From CAZLCC01 sp964558365 (lineage in GTDB: Bacteria > Patescibacteriota > Saccharimonadia > Saccharimonadales > Saccharimonadaceae), in assembly GCA_964558365.1 (NCBI GenBank), contig CAZLCC010000012.1, forward strand, positions 33,771 through 97,770: 64,000 bases of DNA. The letters run 5' to 3'. Position numbers and translations under genes: made by a program. Below the pieces are notes generated by a model, which had not been told where the DNA came from, ran no database searches, and worked only from the letters and a program-made list of their open reading frames with translations. How positions within the stretch are numbered: position 1 is the stretch's first letter; the number at the start of each line of letters is the position of its first letter. Positions 51,270 through 60,477 of the stretch are shown piece after piece.

Positions 51270-54035
51270 TTACTTCTTAGCCTTATACAAGCCTTCCATT
51301 GCCTCATGCATAGCACGTCGGCTAGCAATCCATTGGCGGGCTCCGTAGCCTATGGCGCTAACACCAATGATGCTTGCCGCTACAGCGCCTGGGCCGGTTG
51401 AAGCGATCGTTGCAGGCCCAGCAGCTCCTCCGCCTGAAACATTATTACCTGGTGCATCTGGGTTTGGATTAACAGGTAGGGGCACCGTAGGCTCTCCACA
51501 TGCTTCCGTGCGACAAACACTTATTACTGTTTCATTAGACTTAACAGCTGGAGAACCGTCTATTGACACTGTTGCGCTATTGGTAATAGCGTTTGCAGCA
51601 TCCGGATCATCTGTAATCATTGCAGTAAGCTTGATAGTAGCTGTTGCTTTAGCAGCAATATTAAAGCTACCCTCTAGTCTTTGTTCTACTTCTACAACTG
51701 TTTCATCTACCTCTGCTTCAACCTCTTCATCAGTGACATCGCCCTCTAAGCTTAGATCGACATCCCCGCTCTCGTCATCAACATCTGGAAGATTACCAAG
51801 TGCACTGCTAAGTGCTTCTTTTGCTGCCTCGAACTGCGCCTTTGCCTTTACTACCGCTGGCTTTACTTCTATATTGACGCTCTGCGCAGCTTTAAGGTTA
51901 TTTTTAGCAGTAGCTATAGCGTTATTGAGCTTATTGATAGCAGCCTTAGCCTTATTAAGATTTTCTTTCTGCTGCTGGGTGCGTTTGCTTGCTGGAATCT
52001 TTTCAATCTTATCCTTGACTGCGTTCCAAGCCGCCAAATCACTATTACGCTTAGTTAGGTTGCCGTTTATTCTATTGATATTCTGCTGCTTTTGTGCGAT
52101 TTCAGCTTCTCTTGCCTGTTTAAGCGCTGCTTGCGCCTGGTTAAGTGCCTGCTGTAGTGCCGTAAGGTTGGGATCAGCAAGCGCAGCTTTATTATAGGCT
52201 TCTTTGGCTGCTTGAGCAGCTTTTCGAGCTTTGTTAAAGGTTTGCTCTTTCTGAACATATTTAACCGTTGCCTTTTTCTTGTTAAGGTCTTTTTGTTTTT
52301 CTTTTAAGGCGCTCTTCGCCTGATTTAGTGCTTTTTGCGCAGCTTTCTTAGCTTTATCGTTTTTAGCATTCTTTAGAGCATTTTGTCTTTTCGCTACTAT
52401 CTCATTTGCTTTATCAACAGCATTTTGCTGCTTCGCAACTTTTTTCTTCACCGCTTTAAAATTTTCTCGTGCCTTTTTAAGGACTTGGTATTTCTTTATG
52501 TAAGCTTCTCTTAACCCAGCTACCGTTGTATCAGTAGAAGGACTATCGTCAACATCAACATCACTTCCATCATCAACTGCTGTCTTGTCAAAATCATCAA
52601 TCTTTAAAGTACTCCCTGTTGCGCCGTCGATTGTAAACGACTCGAAACTCTGCACCAGTGAATTAGTGTTGACATCACTAAACGTTACTTTTTGATCTTT
52701 ATCAGAATTATTAGTTACTTTTATGCTGTAGTTAAACGGAGCATAAAGTGCAGGATTCTTATTGTCTACTTCTTTTGTGACAACAAGAGGATTAGCCGCC
52801 GGTGGCTGAGATTTATCAACAAGCTTCACACGAATAGCGTCAACCTTGTCTTTTACCTCACCTTTACCTTTTGCAGAGCCTTTAATCTTTGCGCTCACAG
52901 TGGGTACCGGATTTGGTCCAGATCCATCTTTAGCACCTCCTTTAAAGTGTGTGGTTACATAGAAGGTCTTCTTCTTATCTTTACCTAAATTGAAGGGCTT
53001 AATCGTAAACTTCTTAGGCTCAACAGTGGTGCCCTGCTTCTGAGTATTTGCTTGATCAAATACTAGATTATCTGGTCCCCAGGTTGCCTTAACGTTTTGA
53101 AGTGCTTTACCGCTCGTGTTGTTGATTAATATCTGTGTCGTAAACTGCTCTCCAGGACTTATATTCCTATAATTCTTAGTGTTGTATGGAAACACTCTTT
53201 TATCTTTTGGCTTGTTCTTATCTTTCTTCCAGTCGTAATTTAGTAGGTTTGTAGGTAATTTAAACTTACCGTCTTGTGTCTTGTTAAATGAAGCGTTAAA
53301 CACACGTGCTGTTATGTAAATGTTTTTAGTCTTTGAGTTCGGTTCTTGCGACTTCTTAGCTTTGCCAGTTGCTGTTATTTTTTTACTAAATGCCGCGTTA
53401 TCTTTTACCTTTTTTGTTCGAGACTGAGCCGAAATTGTTGGCTCACTTTTAATCGCAGTTCCCGGCTTTACACCTTTTTTAAATTGAGCAGTTGCAACAT
53501 ATTTAACTGAAGCACCTTTTTTAAAGCTCTTCTGATTAATGGTTACTGATTTAGTAGTAACATATAATTTTTGACCTTTTTTACCCTTTTTCTTAAAGTT
53601 TAGTACGCTTGGGCTCCAGTTTAACTTAACGTTCTTTAGATCTGTATTACCTTTATTCGCCACGGTAAATTGAACCTTAAACCAATCTTTTCCAGCATCA
53701 CGCTGCTTTGGAACCTTACATTTATTCTTATTCTTCTTTTTTGTACAATCTATCTTATTGTTTTGCTTCAATCCTATAATCCGTGTGGATAAAGTAATCT
53801 TACCATTATCTGGAGCTGGGGCGGTATAGGTTGTAGTGCCAGTTGTTGTAGTGCCAGTTGTTGTAGTGCTTTGAGGAGGTTTTGATGAGCCAGTGCTTTG
53901 AGGAGGTTTTGCCTCTAAATCACTCTGCACTGAAAGCTGCAGTATAGGAGCAGTGGCTAAAATAGCTGCCGCGAACATTAAAACAGTCATCTTAATTTGA
54001 TGAAGCTTAGATTGTTTTTGCTGCTGAGATGGCAT
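51270..54035 (-). CDS. giant surface protein: DUF11-like modules with inserted coiled coil and TGPG tail
   Basis: 921 residues. Membrane-targeting segment at about 15-36, then a PPQST/TTTTG low-complexity stretch to 75. Two or three Lys-rich DUF11-like beta modules run to about 405. A further DUF11 module begins VTKEVDNKNPALYAPFNYSI near 420 and breaks off near 490. A coiled coil of about 240 residues (508-748) rich in Ala, Lys, Gln and Asn follows, then an acidic linker. The module resumes (FNIAAKATATIKLTAMITDD) and the tail IASTGPGAVAASIIGVSAIG closes the protein. AAAAAGGAAA precedes the ATG. Confidence 0.82.
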   Translation of the reverse strand: MPSQQQKQSKLHQIKMTVLMFAAAILATAPILQLSVQSDLEAKPPQSTGSSKPPQSTTTTGTTTTGTTTYTAPAPDNGKITLSTRIIGLKQNNKIDCTKKKNKNKCKVPKQRDAGKDWFKVQFTVANKGNTDLKNVKLNWSPSVLNFKKKGKKGQKLYVTTKSVTINQKSFKKGASVKYVATAQFKKGVKPGTAIKSEPTISAQSRTKKVKDNAAFSKKITATGKAKKSQEPNSKTKNIYITARVFNASFNKTQDGKFKLPTNLLNYDWKKDKNKPKDKRVFPYNTKNYRNISPGEQFTTQILINNTSGKALQNVKATWGPDNLVFDQANTQKQGTTVEPKKFTIKPFNLGKDKKKTFYVTTHFKGGAKDGSGPNPVPTVSAKIKGSAKGKGEVKDKVDAIRVKLVDKSQPPAANPLVVTKEVDNKNPALYAPFNYSIKVTNNSDKDQKVTFSDVNTNSLVQSFESFTIDGATGSTLKIDDFDKTAVDDGSDVDVDDSPSTDTTVAGLREAYIKKYQVLKKARENFKAVKKKVAKQQNAVDKANEIVAKRQNALKNAKNDKAKKAAQKALNQAKSALKEKQKDLNKKKATVKYVQKEQTFNKARKAAQAAKEAYNKAALADPNLTALQQALNQAQAALKQAREAEIAQKQQNINRINGNLTKRNSDLAAWNAVKDKIEKIPASKRTQQQKENLNKAKAAINKLNNAIATAKNNLKAAQSVNIEVKPAVVKAKAQFEAAKEALSSALGNLPDVDDESGDVDLSLEGDVTDEEVEAEVDETVVEVEQRLEGSFNIAAKATATIKLTAMITDDPDAANAITNSATVSIDGSPAVKSNETVISVCRTEACGEPTVPLPVNPNPDAPGNNVSGGGAAGPATIASTGPGAVAASIIGVSAIGYGARQWIASRRAMHEAMEGLYKAKK
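51274..51407. repeat. 134-base direct repeat, copy 2 (TGPG anchor coding region)
   Basis: Identical to 50267-50400, offset 1007 bases. A more diverged third version lies at about 54598-54720. Confidence 0.95.
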
Positions 54036-54114
54036 TTTGGCTGTTTCCTTTTTTTGTTTTTTTATTTCTTTTTACAATTTCTGACCGGATAATATCATAA
54101 GCGTTTTATATGTG

Positions 54115-54576
54115 TCAAACATTATCTTCATTTTTATATAAATCTTGCATTGCGACATGTTTTGCATGGCGACTTGCCACCCATTTTCTTGCGCCATAGC
54201 CAAGTATCATCACCCCTAGTATGCTGACGATTACTTCGCCTGGGCCAGTTTCTGGAATATCGCATTCTTTCATGTTGGCGCACTCTTGTGTCGTTGCTGG
54301 CGTAGCCTCAGCTGCAGGAGCTGTCGTTGTTTCTGTCTCATCTTCTGGCCCTAACTCAGGATCATCAGATAAATCTTCGCTGCTGCCATCACCCTCATCA
54401 TCGTTGCACCACTCTTCAGCGTCTTCAGCGCCAACATATTCCGAGCTATTAGGGTCGCATTCTGGATCATAGTTATCTCCTGCCGCACTGGCACTTTGCT
54501 GAGATACTGCACCAGCAAAAGTAAGGCAAAGCATTAATACAAATATTGTTCTGGTAATTTTTTGTAAGGCATTCAT
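54115..54576 (-). CDS. small acidic surface protein with IPETGPG tail
   Basis: 153 residues. Signal peptide at about 1-31 (IFVLMLCLTFAGAVSQQSAS), an acidic Asp/Glu/Ser-rich mature part with two Cys pairs, then CDIPETGPGEVIVSILGVMI and a basic end. IPETG closely resembles the LPXTG sortase signal, and the following membrane helix and positive tail complete the sorting-signal pattern. AAAGG stands nine bases before the ATG. It is in line with the four-gene surface cluster. Confidence 0.8.
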   Translation of the reverse strand: MNALQKITRTIFVLMLCLTFAGAVSQQSASAAGDNYDPECDPNSSEYVGAEDAEEWCNDDEGDGSSEDLSDDPELGPEDETETTTAPAAEATPATTQECANMKECDIPETGPGEVIVSILGVMILGYGARKWVASRHAKHVAMQDLYKNEDNV

Positions 54577-54592
54577 GTTCTAAACCTTTGAA

Positions 54593-56845
54593 TTATTTAT
54601 ACAATTCCTTTGTTGCTTCTTGAATTGCGCGTCGGCTAGCAATCCATTGGCGCGCTCCGTAACCTATCGCGCTAATACCAACAATACTTGCCGCTACAGC
54701 ACCTGGTCCAGTTGAGGCAATCACTGCTGGAGTTACAGGCTCTGGAGCAGGAATACATCGCTCATCACCAACCGGAATACCTTCAGCACACTCAGGAATG
54801 ACTGGTGGCTCAATTGGCGCCATAATATTTTTAGCATCATCACATGCTGTTGCCTGGGCGCCATCACTTGCACAAACAGTGTTGACAATATCACCAGCCA
54901 TTTCTTCTACTAATTTAGCCTGAAAGCTGAACTCTTGAGTTTCACCTGCCTTAAGAGGAAAGTTAGCTTTGCCAAACCACATACTCTCTTGGCCCGTATT
55001 GAATGGGTCACCAGAGTTAATGGATGCCCCGTTTGTAGCTGTTCCTGGAATGAATTCTATTCCTTTTGGCTGCGCATCAAGCATATTCAGAGCCGGAATA
55101 TCCGTTTCGCCAGTATTTGTTACTTTAACGGTGTAGGTAAATACTTCCCCAATATGAACCGCTTCTTTACTTACATCTTTTGTAATAGTAATTGCTGGAG
55201 GAGTTGGAGTAATTGGCTTATTTGAAGCTGTCGCACAACTATTTGGTGTTGCGCCTGTAGTACAGACCTCGTTGATGCCCACTGCGTTCGAAGGTGTGCC
55301 TTCTTTATACTTCGCTTTCATTGTAAATGTTTGCGTTTCGCCTGCCTTTAATACGATGCCTGTTTTAACAGACCAAATACCACCATCTTGCACCACTAAG
55401 CCGTTTGTTCCACTGCCTTGAACCAACTCCAAGTAATCTGGCGTCTTCAGAACATCCAACAAACCAAGGTTAGAGATGTCTACTGTAGTGGTATTGGTAA
55501 GCGTAATAGTATAAGTAAACTCTTCACCAATTTTTACTTCTGACTTATCGACAGACTTAGCAACTTCTACGGGAAGCTTTGGTCTATTGAATGCTGTTGC
55601 ACAGAACTGTTCATTTTGATCTGTTTTAATACACGCTTTGTTGATTACATCTGTTGTAACAGCTTTTGTGAACTTTGCCTTAAAGGAAAACGTTTTAGTT
55701 TCGCCTTTTTTTAAAGATACACCTGTCTTTGTATACATAGTGCTCGATATCTTTGCCCCAACACCGCCGCCACTGTTTGGGATAAATTCAATCGGTGGAG
55801 TTGCTGGATCATAGATAGTGAGGTTTGTTAAGTCCTTTTGGCTTTTATTCGTAACTTTAATCGTATAAGTAAACTGCTCTCCAATATCTACAAGAGGTTT
55901 GTTAACTGACTTTTTAATATCAATGTTTACATCCGTGGTCTTATTTTGAGCAGTGGCACAATCCTTAACTTGTTGCGGTTTTGCTTCATTATTTGTACTT
56001 TGACCAGTTACACAAACTTGGTTTTTAATGTAGTTATTAGATTCTTTTATGAACTTGGCTTTGATGCTATATGTTTGTGTTGAGGCATTTTTTGCAAGAT
56101 TACCAACGTTAACTGTTACTTTGTTCTTGGTTACCGTTAATCCTTTTTGCCCTTTTGCCGTCTCGCTAGGTAAAAATTCAATTAACTGCACACCATTTCC
56201 ACCTTTTGGCGCTGGGTCAGTTATAGTGACATTTTTTAATGCTGTTTCACCAGTATTCTTTGCCGTAAATGTATAAGTAAATTGTTCACCTAGTAGTGGG
56301 TTGCCTTTATTCACGCTTTTATTTATTTTGATGCTTGGTACTGGCGGTTTTGGCTTAGGTTTTGTTGGCGTGCCCGTAGTTGGGTTGCCACATTCTTTAA
56401 TAATTGCATATTGAAAGCGACCGTCTTTATCTAACTTTACAAAAGCCGCAAGCTTACTAGTACTAGATGCGAACCTACATTGTGTTGTACCCTCCCAAAC
56501 AGGCTTGCTGTTTGGTATATTAACCTTATGACTACAGCTTTTTCCTTCGTCGCGACCAGTAGATTTTGCACCAGTAGCAACTTTTTGACTTCCGACATAG
56601 ATGTCGCCACTTTTATGAACAACACCATCTTTAAGGCTATCTATGTCAGCTTTTTTAATACCATATTTTGTGAAAACGTGGTACGCATTATCAAACTTGT
56701 TCTTTAATTGCTGCTTTGATGAAACCCCGCCGTTAAGAATGTCGTTGGAAGATGCACTTACGCCCTGAGGAAGCGCAAGAAATACTAATGCAACTACCAG
56801 CAAGAAGCTGATAAGCGATAAGATGGTTTTGTTTTTCATTTTCAT
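54593..56845 (-). CDS. surface protein with four DUF11-like repeats and TGPG tail
   Basis: 750 residues. Signal peptide 1-32 (ILSLISFLLVVALVFLALPQ). A unique N-terminal domain to about 155 has three Cys. Four DUF11 modules begin near 172, 307, 428 and 555, each starting with a KSV(N/D)K or KDVSK phrase and GEQFTYT(I/F)KVTN. Each carries one or two Cys in a CxxA/CVTG type strand. The tail is VIASTGPGAVAASIVGISAI followed by ASRRAIQEATKELYK. It is probably the first gene of the surface cluster. Adhesion or a stalk role is inferred. Confidence 0.85.
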   Translation of the reverse strand: MKMKNKTILSLISFLLVVALVFLALPQGVSASSNDILNGGVSSKQQLKNKFDNAYHVFTKYGIKKADIDSLKDGVVHKSGDIYVGSQKVATGAKSTGRDEGKSCSHKVNIPNSKPVWEGTTQCRFASSTSKLAAFVKLDKDGRFQYAIIKECGNPTTGTPTKPKPKPPVPSIKINKSVNKGNPLLGEQFTYTFTAKNTGETALKNVTITDPAPKGGNGVQLIEFLPSETAKGQKGLTVTKNKVTVNVGNLAKNASTQTYSIKAKFIKESNNYIKNQVCVTGQSTNNEAKPQQVKDCATAQNKTTDVNIDIKKSVNKPLVDIGEQFTYTIKVTNKSQKDLTNLTIYDPATPPIEFIPNSGGGVGAKISSTMYTKTGVSLKKGETKTFSFKAKFTKAVTTDVINKACIKTDQNEQFCATAFNRPKLPVEVAKSVDKSEVKIGEEFTYTITLTNTTTVDISNLGLLDVLKTPDYLELVQGSGTNGLVVQDGGIWSVKTGIVLKAGETQTFTMKAKYKEGTPSNAVGINEVCTTGATPNSCATASNKPITPTPPAITITKDVSKEAVHIGEVFTYTVKVTNTGETDIPALNMLDAQPKGIEFIPGTATNGASINSGDPFNTGQESMWFGKANFPLKAGETQEFSFQAKLVEEMAGDIVNTVCASDGAQATACDDAKNIMAPIEPPVIPECAEGIPVGDERCIPAPEPVTPAVIASTGPGAVAASIVGISAIGYGARQWIASRRAIQEATKELYK

Positions 56846-56929
56846 AAAAGGCCTTTTTATTTATTTTTTGTTCTTATGCTTATTTATTAATGTATCCTTT
56901 GTGTTTTTCGTTGTCAACTAAATTAAAGT

Positions 56930-58696
56930 TTAAAGTGTACGTTTTTTAAGTTCTCGTTTAAAGAACTCTAGCCGATCTCCTTCTTCTATTTGAAGTTTGC
57001 TCTGCGTTTTTAATGAAACACCGCACATTTCACCCTCAAAAACTTCTTTTACTTCTTGTTGCTGCCGTTGCACGCTTGTTACTTCTACTTCTGCAATCTG
57101 TTCCCCGTCTCTTTTTACCCTTGCTAGAGTTCCTGGCATTGCCTTGCCTTTGGTTACTTCACCACCGCAAATTATCATATCTCGAGTCGTTCTAAAAATG
57201 CCTTTGATCTTCAAAATACCAATCTCTGTCTCTATTACTTCTGGCTCTAAAAGAGATTCCATCGTCTGACGAATATCATCTAAAAGCTCGTAAATAACCT
57301 TAAAGATCCGAACACTCACTTTTTCTCTCATTGCAAGTCGTTTGACGGCGGGAGGAAGCTGAACATTAAAGCCATAAACAACTGCGTCGCTACTTGCTGC
57401 TCGTCGAATATCGTTCTCTGAAATATTGCCCGCACCAGAGTCAATAATCCGAACCGTTAGCTCATCATTCTCTAGCAGACGAACACTATCATTAACAGAA
57501 GTAAGAGAGCCTTGTACATCTGCCTTAATAATGACATTCACCTGCTGTACATCACGCTTTTTGTTCATTAATTGTAGCAGATCTGAACCTGTAATATTTG
57601 TACTTGCGGTGTCTTTTTTTGCCTCAACGCTATTCTTTTCAGCTAGTAAACGAGCTGCCTTTTCGCCTTCTTTAACAACAAATAAATCTCCGAATTGAGG
57701 TAACGTCTTCATGCCTGTTACTATTGCCGGAGTGGCTGCGCCAGCTTCTTTGATTGGCTTTCCTGCATAGTCAAGTAATGTTCTTACTTTTCCATATGCA
57801 CTGCCCGCAACGATATAGCTTCCTACGTTTAAAATACCATGTTCAACAAGCAGTTTTACAACCGCGCCGCGCCCTTGCTCCATATGAGCTTCGATGACCA
57901 AACCCTCAGCCGGAATCTCTGCTTCAGCTCTCAAATCCTCAAGATCTGCAACAAGTAGTACCATATCAAGAAGCTTTTCAATATTAGTTTCTGCTTTTGC
58001 GCTCACTTCAACCATTACCGTATCACCGCCCCATTCTTCTGGATTGAGATTATGTTCACTTGCAAGTTGCGACTTTACTCTGTTGGGGTCAGCTGATTCT
58101 TTATCAATTTTGTTGATTGCCACAACAATTTTTGCATTCGCAGCTTGTGCAAATTTGATTGCCTCAACTGTTTGCGGCTTCACGCCGTCATCAGCTGCCA
58201 CCACTATAATCACCACATCAGTAAGTACCGCTCCGTGCTGCCTTAGCGCAGAAAACGCTTCATGACCAGGAGTATCAAGCAGAGTGATTGAACGGTCTTT
58301 ACGCTTCGTTTGATACGCACTGATGTGCTGCGTAATACCACCAGCTTCACTTTCTGCCACCTTAACACCCAAAATTGCATCAAGTAGTGTTGTCTTTCCG
58401 TGGTCGACATGCCCCATCACCGCAACAATTGGCGGACGAGAAATTGCTTTTTCAGAAAGTTCACGTGTATTTTTTACAGAAGTATTTTCTTCTTTAGACT
58501 GTCTTTCAATCTCAACATCAAGCCCAAGCTCTTCAATAATAATCTGCGCTGTTTCAAAATCAATTCGTTGGTTAACCGTCGCTGCAATACCATTCTTAAA
58601 CAGCTCGCCTACTAAGTTAGTAACGGGTAAATTTAGCTTTTCGGCTAACTCGCCAACGGTAATCATATCAGCAACAATCAGTTTTTTTTCTGCCAC
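56930..58696 (-). CDS. infB: translation initiation factor IF-2
   Basis: GTPase that places initiator tRNA. 588 residues from GTG 58696, which follows GAGAGGAG; the frame also has a GTG at 58723 without such a site. G1 motif VMGHVDHGKTTLLDAI near 92, ITLLDTPGHEAF (G3), AINKIDKESAD (G4) and the C-terminal tRNA-binding domain are intact. The N-terminal region is short (about 80 residues). It follows rpsA. Confidence 0.96.
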   Translation of the reverse strand: MAEKKLIVADMITVGELAEKLNLPVTNLVGELFKNGIAATVNQRIDFETAQIIIEELGLDVEIERQSKEENTSVKNTRELSEKAISRPPIVAVMGHVDHGKTTLLDAILGVKVAESEAGGITQHISAYQTKRKDRSITLLDTPGHEAFSALRQHGAVLTDVVIIVVAADDGVKPQTVEAIKFAQAANAKIVVAINKIDKESADPNRVKSQLASEHNLNPEEWGGDTVMVEVSAKAETNIEKLLDMVLLVADLEDLRAEAEIPAEGLVIEAHMEQGRGAVVKLLVEHGILNVGSYIVAGSAYGKVRTLLDYAGKPIKEAGAATPAIVTGMKTLPQFGDLFVVKEGEKAARLLAEKNSVEAKKDTASTNITGSDLLQLMNKKRDVQQVNVIIKADVQGSLTSVNDSVRLLENDELTVRIIDSGAGNISENDIRRAASSDAVVYGFNVQLPPAVKRLAMREKVSVRIFKVIYELLDDIRQTMESLLEPEVIETEIGILKIKGIFRTTRDMIICGGEVTKGKAMPGTLARVKRDGEQIAEVEVTSVQRQQQEVKEVFEGEMCGVSLKTQSKLQIEEGDRLEFFKRELKKRTL

Positions 58697-58714
58697 TGTA
58701 TTTGACTCCTCTCT

Positions 58715-58733
58715 ATTACGCACTGTGCGTAAT
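58715..58733. promoter_or_regulatory. perfect palindrome between rpsA and infB
   Basis: ATTACGCAC-T-GTGCGTAAT, nine-base arms around one base. It lies 13 bases after the rpsA stop codon (read on the minus strand) and directly before the infB ribosome-binding site. No T-run follows. It could be a protein-binding site or a small RNA hairpin. Confidence 0.6.
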
Positions 58734-58746
58734 TGTTATTGGCTGG

Positions 58747-59814
58747 TTATTTTTTCTTATCAATCAATCCTAGTGAAATTTTACGATTCTCTTTATCTGC
58801 TTCAAGCACCTTAAAAGACTTCTTCTCGTTTAGCTTAAAGACCTTCTCGGGATCGACATCGCTGCCTTCGCCAAGCTCACTAATGTGGATGAGCGCCTCT
58901 ACGGCTGGGCTAATCTGTACAAAAGCACCAAACGGCGTAATGCGAGTTACTGAACCTTCAACAGTATCGCCTTTTTTAAACTGCTCCGCCTCCTTAAGCC
59001 ATGGATCATCGCTAAGCTGCTTCAAGCTAAGGCTAAGTCGCTCTTTATCAACAGCAATAATTTTCGCCTCAACTGTTTGTCCAACTTTTACATAATCACT
59101 TGGATCATTCACACGCTCCCAACTAATCTCGCTAATGTGAATAAGGCCTTCAATACCATCAACATTTACGAATACGCCAAAGTCAACAACGCCAGTTACG
59201 ACACCCTTTACTGTTTCGCCAACAGCAAGTTTTTCAAATCGTTGAGCAAGACCTTCTTTAATCGCTTCTTTTTCGCTAAAAATAAGTTTGTTTGCTTTAC
59301 GATCGGCATCAAGAATACGAACTTTGATTTTTTTATTCACCAAAGAGTGTAGTCGTTGCAAAATCTCATCTTTATCTGCTCCGCCTACTCGAGGATAATG
59401 TTCAGCACTTAATTGGCTCACAGGCAAGAAGCCTCTTACGCCCTCAAGTTCTACAAGAAGCCCTCCTCGGTTTGCATCATATGGTGAAATATCAATAATT
59501 TCGCCACTTTCTTTTACTGCAATCACTTCATCCCAACCTCGATCTTTTGCAGCTTTACGAAGAGAAAGTAGTGCATAACCATTGTCCATTTCTGGTTCAA
59601 CGATACTTGCAGTAACGCTATCTCCTTCGCTTAAATTGCGCGAGAATCCCATTTCGCGCCGTGGAACAAATCCAATACCCCGCGTACCAAGGTCAATAAG
59701 CACCTCGTGCTTACGAATTGAGAATACTGTTCCTTCTACCACCTCACTTGGTGTTGTTTGTGTTGTTGCCTCTTCTTTCAAGAGGTCATCCATTGTTATT
59801 GCGGCTTTAGCCAT
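58747..59814 (-). CDS. rpsA: 30S ribosomal protein bS1
   Basis: 355 residues with four S1 RNA-binding domains at about residues 22-90, 108-180, 195-265 and 280-350. The repeats VVDFGVFVNVDGIEGLIHIS and ITPFGAFVQISPAVEALIHI are classic. It is shorter than the six-domain proteobacterial form, like many Gram-positive S1 proteins. A 17-base hairpin fills the space between its Shine-Dalgarno site and its ATG. Confidence 0.95.
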   Translation of the reverse strand: MAKAAITMDDLLKEEATTQTTPSEVVEGTVFSIRKHEVLIDLGTRGIGFVPRREMGFSRNLSEGDSVTASIVEPEMDNGYALLSLRKAAKDRGWDEVIAVKESGEIIDISPYDANRGGLLVELEGVRGFLPVSQLSAEHYPRVGGADKDEILQRLHSLVNKKIKVRILDADRKANKLIFSEKEAIKEGLAQRFEKLAVGETVKGVVTGVVDFGVFVNVDGIEGLIHISEISWERVNDPSDYVKVGQTVEAKIIAVDKERLSLSLKQLSDDPWLKEAEQFKKGDTVEGSVTRITPFGAFVQISPAVEALIHISELGEGSDVDPEKVFKLNEKKSFKVLEADKENRKISLGLIDKKK

Positions 59815-59831
59815 AGTCTTTTTTAAAGACT
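59815..59831 (-). promoter_or_regulatory. hairpin between Shine-Dalgarno site and start of rpsA
   Basis: Minus-strand AGTCTTT-AAA-AAAGACT sits exactly between AAGGAAGGAG (59830-59839) and the ATG at 59814. The site would be some 15 bases from the start codon if unfolded; folding brings them together. Confidence 0.6.
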
Positions 59832-59929
59832 CCTTCCTTTGTAGTATTTCTATAAAAAGCAGCCCTCAAAAAGCGCTTTTAAAGATTAGTTTAAATTATA
59901 CCCTGATCGACTACTGGAGTCAAAGAAGT

Positions 59930-60391
59930 TTATTCTTTACGAGCAGCTTTAATAAAAAGTTTTTGTGAACGATAGTATTCACGAGCAAGATATATCGCGC
60001 CAAAACCAACCACAAACCCTACGATTATATTCTCTGTGGGACCAGTTGATGCAACAGATGATGGCATCTCAGAGACTGTCGATGGACCAGTCGTCGCAAT
60101 TGGCTGCTCCGCTGCTGGTGCACTTTGCGCTGTTGCAGCACTAGCAGAAGTTTGCTCTTTCTTCTTTTCCTCTTTTGGCCGATCTTTCTTAGACTCAGAC
60201 TTTTTGCTATCTTCTTTTTTCTTTTGGCTTTCTTGTTTGGCTGTCTGCTCTTTTGCTGTTTTTTGGGCTGCATTATTCTGCTGCTTACTGAAGCTAATAC
60301 CGCCTAAAAGCACCACAACAAGCACGGCAATCACAACTAAAAATATTGCGATTGAGCTTCCTGCCATCTTGTTATTACCACTAATCATCAT
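59930..60391 (-). CDS. membrane protein with KE-rich linker and TGP tail
   Basis: 153 residues from ATG 60391, preceded by GGGAGT. One N-terminal membrane helix (about 10-32), then a Lys/Glu/Gln-rich stretch (KKKEDSKKSESKKDRPKEEK), an Ala/Pro/Ser linker and SVASTGPTENIIVGFVVGFG with a second helix and basic end. The tail resembles the TGPG tails at 50-57 kb, so it is a distant fifth member. With two helices the middle may span the wall or periplasm. Confidence 0.72.
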   Translation of the reverse strand: MMISGNNKMAGSSIAIFLVVIAVLVVVLLGGISFSKQQNNAAQKTAKEQTAKQESQKKKEDSKKSESKKDRPKEEKKKEQTSASAATAQSAPAAEQPIATTGPSTVSEMPSSVASTGPTENIIVGFVVGFGAIYLAREYYRSQKLFIKAARKE

Positions 60392-60477
60392 ACACTCCCG
60401 ATTTATCTTATCGATTATTTTTATTATACAATAATCATTCAATAAATACCAGATGAAAAACGTGGTACACTAAAAAC

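Noticed and set aside
52000..52700. Plus-strand frames opposite the coiled-coil region
   Set aside because: Long open antisense frames are expected from the Ala/Lys/Gln-rich codons; no ribosome-binding sites or domains were seen.
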